From Sphagnum magellanicum (lineage: Eukaryota > Streptophyta > Sphagnopsida > Sphagnales > Sphagnaceae), in assembly GCA_021904315.1 (NCBI GenBank), contig CM038911.1:14543390-14607389 (forward strand): DNA of 64,000 nucleotides, written 5' to 3'. Positions 24,722-34,859 of this stretch are shown in pieces. Position numbers and translations under genes: made by a program. Every line of letters begins with the position of its first letter. Within the stretch, counting starts at the first letter, position 1. The notes beneath the pieces are model-generated. The model saw only the letters and a list, made by a program, of their open reading frames with translations, was not told the origin of the DNA and made no database searches.

Positions 24722-25184
24722 AATGGAGCTCTCTTGCATGCTTTTTATCCAATCTCTTCTAACTTGTGTTATGGAAATGAACAATGTTTGGACTTTTATA
24801 CCTTGTGTTGGGAAGTTTGGAAATCCTTAAGCAAAAAGATCTAATTTTGAATATATATAAGCAAAATGGTTTAAAATTTTCTTCAAAAATTGCACATTTT
24901 CTCTAAAGTTTTTAGGAATTTCAAACACATGCAATTTTTATTCCAATGATGATGATTCATCGAACCTAGTTTAGATAGAACTTTAGGTGGCATAAATCAT
25001 CCTTTTGGATGGTAATCCCAAATTGAAATATGTTTACTTGATTCCCAAATAAAGAGGAATACAAAGGTGTTTTTCGGATCTATGTCTTTTTAGAGTTTTT
25101 TTTTCAACACCATATTCACAAGTAAATTTTCAATACCTCCTATATCAATTTGTATCTTATTTCTCTTCATTTGAATTTGAATTT

Positions 25185-25252
25185 AAATCAATATATTTGA
25201 TTTAAATTTAAGAATTTGAAATCAATATATTTGATTTAAATTTAAGAATTTG
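25185..25252. repeat. Two tandem 34-bp units
   Basis: Two consecutive copies of an AT-rich 34-bp unit starting AAATCAATATATTTGA, apparently identical, so this is a recent duplication compared with the diverged arrays nearby. Confidence 0.85.
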
Positions 25253-27712
25253 AAATCAATTCAAGTTCCATGCAAATATTATTCAATATTTTCATTTCAA
25301 TGAAACTTAATTTCCACATAATCAATTCCATTTTTCCATCAATTGATTGTCACTAGTTGCACGTAGCAAATGGAGCCCAAGTTAGTTTATGTCAAATTTG
25401 ACCCATGGTAGGGTATTGCTTATGTGGTTCCTGGGATTTCCAGTTGTATGACTATGTCCCCAAAATTCTGCCCCTGCCATTAGCCTAGGTGAAAAATAGT
25501 GACTAACAGTTTTGGAAAGAGAAATTTCATGCAGCCAATGAGAAGGCTCAGCATGCACTCATGAAGGATCCAGTGTTTTTCTTTTTGGGCAGGGGGGGGG
25601 GGGGTTTGTGACAGGGAGTTTTTGGTTTTTTCCTTTGTTCCCGATGTGTTCCCATCAAGTTCCCAAAATGTTCTGAAATGCATTCCCCAAGATGTTCCCA
25701 ATAGCACCTGGGTTTTATCCCATATGGTTTGCCCAAAGTTCAACTCCCTTGTGTATAAATAAAAAGTTTCAATGTTGTGTTGATTATTTGTTTCTACTTT
25801 GCAACTGGGAGTCCAAAGAAGTGCTTCTATTGGGGGGCATGCCCACCGCTTCAAAAAAAATTGCTGATGGGCCAATCAACGTGGATCCTTTTAAAACTTT
25901 AAGAAAAGTTGTGAGTGCACCCATGATCTAATTAATATGAATCACACATAAAAATTCTGCCCTTGCTATTATTAGACTTGGCGAAAAATGGTGACCAACA
26001 ATTTTGAAAGTCGAGCAAAGAGTGGGCGAAAGAAGAATATTGCAAGCTTTATTCTTGGGATGTTCTTTGGAGATGCCAAGTAGTCTGGGATTTGATTTGT
26101 CTTATCCACCATTTTTGGCGGCTCCACTGCCCTATATATGTTTGGGAAAGGGAGCTTCGGTCAAAGGTTCAAATAGGGCCAAATCTGAACCTTGCCATCA
26201 GCTTGGGCACTGGTGGAGGCCCCTACCTACGTTGGGGTGGAGAATGGACGAAGTTGCCAGGGTGGAGAGTCCAAAACCAGATCGTCTACCAAGTAACAAG
26301 ACCTGGTCCACCTAACCACACAACTGTCACAGGGTAGAGGCAAGTCTGTTGCATAAGACGTGCAATATTTTTGCTATAGTGAGAACAGCCACGAGCTTGC
26401 AGCAGCCTGTGCTGTCAATCACGTCACGTGTTTTGGTCCAGAGAGTTGCCTTTGCGCGTGGCCCTAAGCAGTCATGCAGCACCAGAAACAGCCCCATGGG
26501 GACCCTTTCTTGACATCTACTTTGTCCATTCCTTCCTCTGTGACTGCATAATAATACGTATTTGTTGGGATATCAACTTTTTGGAATCGGTCCCTTGGAA
26601 GGATGGATTTCTTGCATTAGGCATGGCGGACAGGCGTGAACGAACTCGCGTAACATATCGCAGGTCTACGCTCCTCTACAAATCACCTCCACTGGTACCT
26701 TCACCTTCTTGAGGGAACCCCAGAGGGAAAGGCGGCAATGCCTTTCAAAGAATTAATCACAGTCGAGGAAAAACAAATCCTGAAGAAGACGCCATCTGAT
26801 GATGTCATCATTCACGTCGAAAATATCCAAACGGCACCATTTAGATCGAAAACTGGGATCAATATTCACCACCCTTCTTGAGTGGGGCATTTGAGTTGCC
26901 ATATTTCACTCAGGAAATGTTCTATTTTGACCAGTGTTTTTATTTTTATTTTGTGATATTGCCACATTTGTTATCATCCACAAGAGGATTTAGCCAAATT
27001 TGGTTGCAAGTCAAGTAGGGAAATAGAAAAAATTCAGAATCCTGCTATAGTTTGGCGACCTGCTGTAACCTATTTTTTGAATCTGGCAACTTCTTTGTAT
27101 AGGCCTGCGTTTCTGGCGAAAAATTTACAATTCTTTTCAGTTTTTCCTTTGCACGTGTCACAGGAAGTCTCCTGAAATCCGCAACAATGCAAAATTTTGC
27201 ACAACAAAAAAAACGCTGATTTGGACTCAGAGACCCTGACTTAGTCCTCGGACAAGATATTTACCATGGTAAAATAATTTGGGTCTTTTACCACGGCACC
27301 ATTGTAGGTGGCGGGTACTGGTTCATCCATGCACTAGAGCATCCACACACTGTACCACAGCGGTGTAAACCACGTGAAAGAAGACAAAGGAGTACAGCTA
27401 CATATGTAGCTCTGGTACAAGGGCCAGGCAACAGGCTTTACAAAAACAAGGGCCCACTTACTGTAGAGCCGAAAGCGACCCAATTCCCAATGAAGTTCAC
27501 ACTGAAGGGTGTTACCAAATGTAAAAATGCGGTTTTTTACTTTTCTGTTGATACTTGGCGGGTACCACTAGAAAAATATTAGAAAAGAGGGCATTTCAAA
27601 AAGGGAATAATTCCTTAAAAACACCCTCGAAACAGAGGAGGGAGATTATGTGGGGGTAACAGACCCCTCCACTTATACTAAAAAGATGTGGACAAGGTCT
27701 TTAAGTATGGAA

Positions 27713-27816
27713 GAAGGGTCTGAAAATGGAGCTTTCCGGATTTTAGATCCTGGCCTGAGGCCGGTAGGCTGAGGGAGCGGGTCAAAAATTCAAAAGTGTC
27801 TATTTTCAGACCCTTC
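27713..27816. repeat. Hairpin with perfect 15-bp arms
   Basis: GAAGGGTCTGAAAAT at 27713-27727 is the exact reverse complement of the sequence at 27802-27816. The 74-bp loop contains a small palindrome (GGCCTGAGGCC). It lies just left of the larger inverted repeat. Confidence 0.85.
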
Positions 27817-27823
27817 CCCTTTG

Positions 27824-28397
27824 TAAAGACCAGCTTGATTTTTCTTTCCACTTCCTTTTATAAACAAGGGGTGTGTCACACCATGGCCTTGCCATTTACA
27901 TGAAAAAGTATCTTAAGGCAAAAGAAGAATTATGGAAACTCAAATATTTCACCATGCTAAAATGTAATTTTCAAAAAATCCTATAAGAGAAACCAAAATC
28001 CTTCAAGATATTATAACTCTATAACTAATTTCCAGTTTCAACACAAGCCAAAATATCATATTTCAAAAATCCTTGTATAAATATAGACCTATTACCTAGG
28101 GACCGAATACACTATACTCTACAATGAATCTAGACACAAGATCCTTGCCTTGGTAGGCAAGGCCAATAAAGACAAAAAGTGATAAAATAGGAAAAACGAT
28201 GCAAATATGCAAAAGATAGAGTACTGAGTTTGAAAACTGTACCCTTCAGATCCGAAATGTGGCAAGCCCAGTACAGCTGCCTTCCTGACATGCTGTACTG
28301 GGCCTGCCACGTTTCGAAAGGTACAGTTTTCAATTACTGAAAAATTCAGGCTAGGGAGCGTCCTGAAATACAAAAGAAAAAATCAAGCTGGTCTTTA
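27824..28397. repeat. Inverted repeat with 20-bp perfect arms, 534-bp interior
   Basis: TAAAGACCAGCTTGATTTTT at 27824-27843 is the exact reverse complement of 28378-28397. The similarity extends a little further inward as CTTTT-rich sequence. A long hairpin (28230-28333) lies inside. The arms could be terminal repeats of a small element, but no target-site duplication is apparent. Confidence 0.8.
28230..28333. ncRNA. Long foldback hairpin, candidate microRNA-type precursor or MITE
   Basis: Left arm 28230-28277 and right arm 28292-28333 are complementary over about 42 bp with a 14-nt loop. There is one internal asymmetry of six bases and two or three mismatches. Inner arms pair as GCCCAGTACAGC with GCTGTACTGGGC, outer arms as GAAAACTGTACC with GGTACAGTTTTC. 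Length and near-perfect pairing are like plant microRNA precursors or young inverted-duplication loci. No known mature microRNA is recognised, and a MITE is an alternative. Confidence 0.4.
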
Positions 28398-28650
28398 CGG
28401 TCAGGGGTGGCAGATTCAGCAATTTTTAGACTCATGTTCAACAGAAATTTTGGTGACTAGAAGGAGTATATGAACATCACCAAAAGATCATGTCATATAA
28501 TGTGGTCAAGAAAATGACATAATCTGCCAACCCAGACCTTAATGGAATGGAAAAGGAATCATTTATTTGCATCTAAGGGTAGACTAGCTGCGCATAACAG
28601 AGTGTCGATGGAAAGTTCCACAATCTGCACTTTCCATGTATTTAATTAAC

Positions 28651-29850
28651 TGATTAAATTATTAATTTTGGACTTTTCTAACTTGATGGTTAGAATCAAA
28701 AATATTATTGAAGTTGAAACAAAACTTTGAAAACATTTATTTGTTGGATCATCTAATAAGATCAAATATTATTAATATCTATAATTACATTATACAATGA
28801 CTCCAAATTAAAGTTCCTTTTCAACTTTCCAATCTTCAAATGATTCTTTGTTAATTTTGAACCTTTCAAAAGTTCGCAATTAACTAATACATGAATGAAT
28901 GTTACAGTTTCTTAAAAATTCCCAGTACAAATTGTAAGAGAAGATCGAGGTGATTTGATGTGAAACCTATTCAACATGAGGATAAAATCTTTTTCAGTGC
29001 ATTTCAGATCATTTATAAATTGTCACAACATGTAATGTTTTTCAAGTATTCAAATTAAATGATTTCATGTGTGACATATGCCATGTGTGCATATTTCATG
29101 ATGTGACAAAATCACATGTTTATCATGCATCGAGGTGCAAATGCAATAAAAAAAATTGTCGAAGCATTTTGAAGGAATTCTTAAATAGTTCTTACAAATT
29201 GAACATGGAATCGATTGAATTATTTTGAAATAGTGCTAAACAACAATGCTTGAATAATGTTTTTACATTTTTTAATTCTTACAACATATGTTGTTGAATT
29301 GCATTAGTGGTTTTTCTTAGAGCATCCCAACCAGTGCTCAGTATGTCAATCTGGATAATAAAATTAAATGTCTAAGTTTAGCTTTTTTTTTTGGCAACCC
29401 CACGAATAAAACTATAACTGAAACTACATATATGTGGGGACTACTAATAGCAAACCACGTGGACCAATCATTATGATCCACCAATTAGAAATACTAAGCT
29501 GCAGTTGGGTCCAATTTATTACACTCTTTTTTGGAGGTGCACAACTGTGTTGCGCCTTTCACCAGCCACGGCAAGTTGCACGAATTTGATGGAGACAAAC
29601 CAATTTCCTGAGCTAAACGGGCACATTTTGACTTTTTCGTAATAAATTTTACTGTCTGGAGTCACATACTTTTATTATTGTATCACACAATGCCCGTTGG
29701 AGATACATATAACGGTGCTCAATATACTCAGTATCAAAAAAATTATTGTTATATCACATAACTACCTATTCAAATATGTTGAATAAACTGCAAATGGATA
29801 ATGGCCTCATGGATGGACATTTTATTTTGTGAAATGTTCATGTGTAAGGT
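28651..29850. other. AT-rich intergenic DNA
   Basis: No gene recognised. Composition returns to AT-rich. Nothing structured was seen apart from short homopolymers. Confidence 0.4.
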
Positions 29851-29856
29851 TAGCCA

Positions 29857-30041
29857 GTACGACAAGGCGTCCTGCTGGTACGACAAGGCGTCCTGCTCGT
29901 ACGACAAGGCGTCCTGCTCGTTCAACAAGGTGTCCTGCTAGTACGGTGGGAAATTATGAAATGCTAGTACAACATGGTCTCCTATTGGTACCAACGTGGT
30001 CTCCTATCGGTACGGATGTGGTCTCCTATTGGTACGGATAG
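29857..30041 (+). repeat. 21/22-bp minisatellite in two sub-families
   Basis: Four units of about 21 bp beginning GTACGACAAGGCGTCCTGCT (from 29857, 29878, 29899 and a variant at 29920) are followed by a 26-bp spacer and three units of 21-22 bp with the core GTGGTCTCCTATTGGTAC. The two sub-families share GTAC at the start and TCCT in the same place, so they probably derive from one unit. The array is open in one frame and would encode T-T-R-R-P-A repeats, but no gene context supports translation. Confidence 0.9.
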
Positions 30042-30439
30042 AAATTATGTTTAATAATTTCTCACCATGTCAACAAGACACCTTGTTATATTAACATGTC
30101 TAAAGGGATCTTTTCATTAGGCTCTTGTGATTAGAGATTCTTTGATTGCAACAACTTTTTATTAAGTTTTTTTTAATTACGTGTGATTCATAATCATCTC
30201 ACAATTCTACCAATGAAGCATTGACCAATTGCAAGAGCTATGAGAGTTATGAGTCAAACTATGACTCGTCACACAATAACATTTGAACCTTTTCCATGAA
30301 AACGTGTGTTCCCAAAGTTCTTAACACAATGAATTACATAGTTTTAAAGCACTTGTAGCTGCCCAATGGAAAGTGATTGTCTGTGCAAAAAGAAACAAGA
30401 CCCTATGTGAGTGACTTTCCATTAGGCTGTTGCTGACCA

Positions 30440-30930
30440 CAACATTAGATGAGCAAAGATTGCTGCAATATTCACACTGTTCCCACTGATTGATGCTTTC
30501 AGATTGTACAAGCTGCTGCTGCATCTTTGCAGCAAAGATTGGTGCAATACTACTCTGTTGAGTATTGGCTGATGCTTTCAGATTCTCCACCAAGCTGCTG
30601 TATCTTCGCAGCAAAGATTAGTGCAATGCTACTCTGTTGAGTACTGGCTGATGCTTTCAGATTCTCCGAGCTGCTGCATCTTTCCAGCAAAGATTGGTGC
30701 AATGCTACTATGTTGAGTACTGGCTGATGATTCTCTCAGATTCTGCAAGCTGCTGCATGGTTGCAGCAAAGATGGTGCAATATGCCTCAGTTGATTATTG
30801 GCTGATACTTCTAGATTCTCTGAGCTGCAATTTTGCAACAAGATTTCATGCAATGCTCTGTTGAGTATTGGTGGTTGCTTAAGGATTTTGCACTCTACAT
30901 CTTTGCAGCAAAGATTGCTTTTGGTGCATC
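30440..30930 (-). repeat. 79-bp tandem repeat, about six units
   Basis: The block AGCAAAGATT recurs at 30452, 30531, 30610, 30686, 30765 and 30906, mostly 76-79 bp apart. Units also share GCTGATGCTTTCAGATTCT and GAGTACTGGCTGATG words. Read on the minus strand, parts are open (S-I-A-P-I-F-A repeats), but frames differ between units, so coding is doubtful. Confidence 0.85.
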
Positions 30931-31002
30931 TCAGATTGGTCTTTCTAAGGTTGCTTTAGAATAACATTTTTCAACTCCATTTTGGCTTTTACTTCTCATG
31001 AT

Positions 31003-31290
31003 GGTGGTGACAGATGTGAGATTCCCAACAGTTGGAGAGATCTTTCAGCTCTTACTTCAGTGTCGTGCAAGATTCCAATCAATATCAAGATCTTGGTGGT
31101 CACAGATGTGGGCAATTCTAGACAGCTGGACGGAGATTTTTCAGCTCTTACTTCAGTGCTGTGCAAGAGTCCAATCAATCTCAAGATCTTGGTGGTGACA
31201 GAAGTGAGAGATTCCAGACAGTTGGAGGGAGATCTTTCAGTTTCAACTTCAGTTTTGGTCAAGATGTCAGTCAATCTCAAAACGATTGCA
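31003..31290 (+). repeat. ~94-bp tandem repeat, three units, open in one frame
   Basis: Units start with GGTGGTGACAG at 31003, GGTGGTCACAG at 31095 and GGTGGTGACAG at 31191. A continuous + frame (30982-31350, 122 codons) crosses all three and would give three copies of a ~31-residue peptide with D-L-S-A-L-T-S-V and S-I/P-I-N-L-K-I. It may be a chance open array or a short repetitive exon. No family is recognised. Confidence 0.8.
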
Positions 31291-31889
31291 ATCTGTCACA
31301 ATATCATGCATTCTTTTTGCAGGTCACATAATCATAACTCCTTTTCATGACATTGCAATAGTCTATCATTCTCAAAGAAAGATGAAACTGTTATGTGTTA
31401 CAATCATCAAATTAGAATTTTGATGTTGATGTCATAGTTATTACAGGTTTTGAGTTGGTTATCAGCTTCAAGAACCTCAGAACTGACTACCTAACCAAAA
31501 TGTAGTATTGGATATTCAATGAACGACACTGTTTACAGTGTGTGTTTTCTTAGGTGAAAAGTATGAACCTTGATTCAGCAAGCAAGCAGAAAGACTGGAA
31601 ATTTTCCAGACCTAGTTCAAAGTGGAGCTGATATGTTTGGTTCAACTCCAGTACTCTTGAACAAGTAATGAGAAAAAAGACACAGGATTCTCAAGTAGGT
31701 TTGATGGTGTGCCAAACTCCTTCACTATGCCTGAAGATGGCAAGCAGGCTTTGATCTATCAGAAAAACATGTTTTTACTAGATCTGGCTTTCAAACAAAC
31801 TCAGAATCTGAAACATCTTTCAATTACATCAGACATTATGCATTGTGTTGTTGTACATAATGGCTTTGTTTCTTGTTCCTCATAAGTCA

Positions 31890-32985
31890 ATCTCCTCTTT
31901 CTCTTCTCCTTATCGAGGGTGTATAAAACTTATCAGCATCCAGGACAAGTACTTTGCCATATCCATCACACTAGGAATTTGATGAGCAATGCTTATGATT
32001 GTGCAATTGCCAAACTTGGTCTTGATTATTCTTTGCAGTATGACATCAGTTTGTGTGTCGATCGATGCTGTTGCTTCATCAAGTACTAAGATGCGGCTAC
32101 TTTTCAGAAGCACACGACCCAAGCAGAAGAGCTGTCATTGTCCCCATTCTCTGCCACTGTTTGACAACTCAACACACCGCACCAAACTCAGCAATAAATT
32201 AAGAGCCGATGAAACTGAAGCTCCAACAATACTCTGAATAAGGGACTTATGCAAAAGCACAGGGAAATTAAGTACATTGGCAGAAAGAAGCAGTCAATCC
32301 TCAAGAACATCACATATGAAGATGGAAAAGAACCTCCCATATAATTGCATCATTGTGCTCCCCCAGTGGGTCAAGGTTAGACCTCACAGTACCATCAAAA
32401 AGAGTGGGCTCCTGAGGAACAATGCTGAGTTTGGAACGCAGATCATTCAAGCCAATTGTTGTTATGTTGATGCCAGCAATGAGGATACAGCCACTGCTTG
32501 GTTCAACTATCCTGAAAAGCACTTGAATGAGAGATGTCTTTCCACTTCTAGTACATCAAACCACTCCGAACTTCTCCCCTCCTCTGACCGAATGCCAAGC
32601 TCTTGAGCACCAGAGGTGAGTCTGCACAGTACCTCAGCTGGAATTGCAGACACAACCACCAAACAAAAAATCAGTCATAGCATGAAAATGAGTCTAGATC
32701 GGAAAGTGCTCATTAACAATTGATGATGAGGGGAAGGTAAATTGCGCACACAACCTGCAAGCCTTGAACAGAGATACTGCCTTACTGTGGCCAGTCTTGG
32801 CTAGGCTTCCTGTCTTCAATAACAAGGGGAGCCTCACTGGATAGGTCAGTATATTGCTGCACTCTCTCCACAGAAACCATGTCTTGCTCCAGTTGTGCAA
32901 ATAACCAAACCACCCAGTAGATGCTGGAATTCCAGGCCAACCCATACAAGAGTGAAAGCCCAAACAACTCTGCCACATTCAATCA
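31890..32985 (-). pseudogene. ABCC (MRP-type) ABC transporter, C-terminal exons, broken
   Basis: Three minus-strand blocks match the end of a plant ABCC transporter. Block 1 (32985-32782) is the segment linking the second membrane domain to the second nucleotide-binding domain (M-V-S-V-E-R-V-Q-Q-Y, S-E-A-P-L-V-I-E-D). Block 2 (about 32640-32349) carries the degraded Walker A (R-S-G-K-T-S-L preceded by a stop), E-P-S-S-G and [18 protein letters not shown]. Block 3 (about 32240-31895) has a degraded signature region with G-Q-stop-Q for G-Q-R-Q, an intact Walker B ([12 protein letters not shown]), and the H-loop region I-S-I-A-H-Q-I-P. Plausible intron gaps separate them. Stops and a terminal frameshift make it a pseudogene. 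Family members export conjugates across vacuolar or plasma membranes. Confidence 0.85.
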
Positions 32986-33073
32986 CATGCACTGTTCCTT
33001 TTCTCAAGAAGAATATAGGTTTAACATGAGGTAGAATAGCATACTATCTTATGAAATAGAAGAGTTCCACTCC

Positions 33074-33092
33074 GAGAGAGAGAGAGAGAGAG
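33074..33092. repeat. GA dinucleotide run
   Basis: Uninterrupted GA repeats of about nine units in the region upstream of the ABCC remnant. Confidence 0.9.
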
Positions 33093-33715
33093 CATTAAGA
33101 GAAGAATCATCATTCAGATTGTGAGCTCTTTTTTGCTTCAAAAGAAGCTGAAGGGTCTTGCACCTTCCTTCACAAAATTCCCCTTTTAAGAGTAGCAATA
33201 GACTGTACAAAGAGAATGGTCATTGCAAAACCATTTTATTAAGAGGACCATGTCATCTCTGACACCAGGGTGACATTCCACTTCTTACTGTAGCAATGGA
33301 ACGGCTACACAGATAATAGAGTGCAGACAAGGTCAATTTTCCCCCCACTGTTGAATTCAAGTTACAAAACACATATCCAAAAGTAAAGACAAAATTTACC
33401 TTCACTATTCAAGTAGAAATCATCCCAAAGATTGCCAGTCTTAAGCCCCCCCTGGATGGAAACTCTTCCTTGCACCATGTAGAAGAGTTGTCTGGGATAT
33501 TAAATCCATCATACCCACTACATTTCTGAGTAAAGATCCCTTTAGAGAACAGTCCAAAAATGGACCACTCCTCTGCAAAACCTATTTCCTTGTGTCTAGA
33601 CTGTGTTCCCAAACTGAAAGGCCACCTGCATATGCCACAAATGCTGGTTAATGTAGAGAAGGAGAAAAGAGGGCAATAATCAACAATCAGACTCAAACAA
33701 GAATTCTGGAGTGGC

Positions 33716-34147
33716 TTAAAAAATTCTGCAAAACCTGCAACTTTTGAAATGAGTTTGCCTGCCATAATATATGTTTAAATCAGCTATCAATTGAACACAA
33801 ATATTGCACAAGATTGTTGTCACGAAGAAGTGGTCCTTATGAGCTCTGGATATGGGCCTGGTTATGTGAACAATGAGTTTTCCTGGCGCTGGTGGATGGG
33901 TAGATGGTCCTTCAACTACTTCTTCTTTGTAAAGCCTGCAAAACATCACTCCCACTTGTGCTGATGTTCTACTTGTGCTGCTCATGTCCTGGATAGATGA
34001 TGGCTCATGTGCAACTGAGAAGAAGTCATTAGGAGGAGGAGGAGGAGGAGGAGCATCATAGCCAGGCCCATATCCAAGTTGAGGCTGAGCCTGAGGAGGA
34101 GGAGTAGGAGGAGGACTTGAGTCTCTTCTCATTATGTAGACATACAC
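33716..34147 (-). CDS. Unrecognised proline-rich open frame
   Basis: A 143-codon minus-strand frame with a proline-rich N-terminal part (P-P-P-T-P-P-P and a run of eight prolines after D-A) and a less biased C-terminal part. The proline runs come from GGA-type trinucleotide repeats on the + strand (about 34029-34121). No domain is recognised. It lies between the ABCC and glycosyltransferase remnants on the same strand, but I see no evidence that it belongs to either. It could be an exon of a decayed gene or a repeat-driven frame. Confidence 0.3.
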   Translation of the reverse strand: MYVYIMRRDSSPPPTPPPQAQPQLGYGPGYDAPPPPPPPNDFFSVAHEPSSIQDMSSTSRTSAQVGVMFCRLYKEEVVEGPSTHPPAPGKLIVHITRPISRAHKDHFFVTTILCNICVQLIADLNIYYGRQTHFKSCRFCRIF

Positions 34148-34451
34148 CCCATTGCTGCTGCAAGCATTTTTGTCATATTAATATCCCTGTGGAATTCTTG
34201 CTGTTGTGACCTTTCACAACCATCCTCAGCTGAAGATCTCCTCATCATCAGACATTCATGGGGCACTGGTGGTCCATCAACTTCTTGTGTTTATCAGATA
34301 TGATCACTGTCAAGTGATGGATGATGGGTGCTGTAGATATCAACTTCTTCTAGCATACAGGTGGAAAGGACCCTTCATCTTTCTTTGACTGCATGAAATA
34401 GAGCAGCCTAGGATATAACATAACAAAAGAGGAAAGAATAGTTGCTGAAGT

Positions 34452-34859
34452 TCACAACTTGCTGTTCACTTGGTGCAAAAAATTTTGTGTGATCTCATGT
34501 TCAAATGTGGTGATGATGGCCAAATCCAATGGTGGATATGCAGCTGTTAACAAAATGGCCCTGTTGTTTGTTGCTTCCAGGACTGCTTTTAGCACCTTCA
34601 ACATGCCCTCTGGGTTCTTCATGAACCCCATACTTGCAGAAAAAAGGAGTTGGGAACAAACCATCCAATGGAACTCAGACTCACAAAATATTGGTGGGCT
34701 ACTGCTCTGTGGGTGCTGCTCAAGGCACCTGTAGAGATTTGGCTCCATCCTTAGTTCCACTTGAGCACATTTTGACATTATATCACCAGTTTCAGACACT
34801 TCCCAGTCCTTCGGAGCATACCAGAAACCACAGACAAAAACACTTATTGGCCAATACAT
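34452..34859 (-). pseudogene. Sterol glucosyltransferase-like (UGT80-type) gene fragment
   Basis: A 135-codon minus-strand frame resembles the middle of plant UGT80-like glycosyltransferases. It reads Y-W-P-I-S-V-F-V-C-G-F-W-Y-A-P near the start, a serine/proline linker with P-P-I-F, then S-M-G-F-M-K-N-P-E, V-L-K-A-V-L-E and R-A-I-L-L-T-A-A-Y-P-P-L-D. In functional members this stretch precedes the UDP-sugar-binding signature, which I do not find downstream. The expected I-x-V-G-F-G-S-type glycine motif is also missing. It is therefore an isolated exon-like fragment. Assignment is by remembered motif pattern. Confidence 0.5.

Larger units (their letters stand above)
25440..28650. other. More GC-rich block with inverted repeats, no gene recognised
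   Basis: Base composition rises visibly compared with both flanks. A block beginning AATTCTGCCC near 25446 recurs diverged near 25946. Frames are short; the best is a 48-codon ATG frame starting at 26740 (M-P-F-K-E-L) that I do not recognise. A run of 13 G lies at 25592-25604. Several inverted repeats sit at its right end. It may be a remnant of a retroelement or a decayed gene upstream region; I see no protein evidence for either. Confidence 0.4.
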
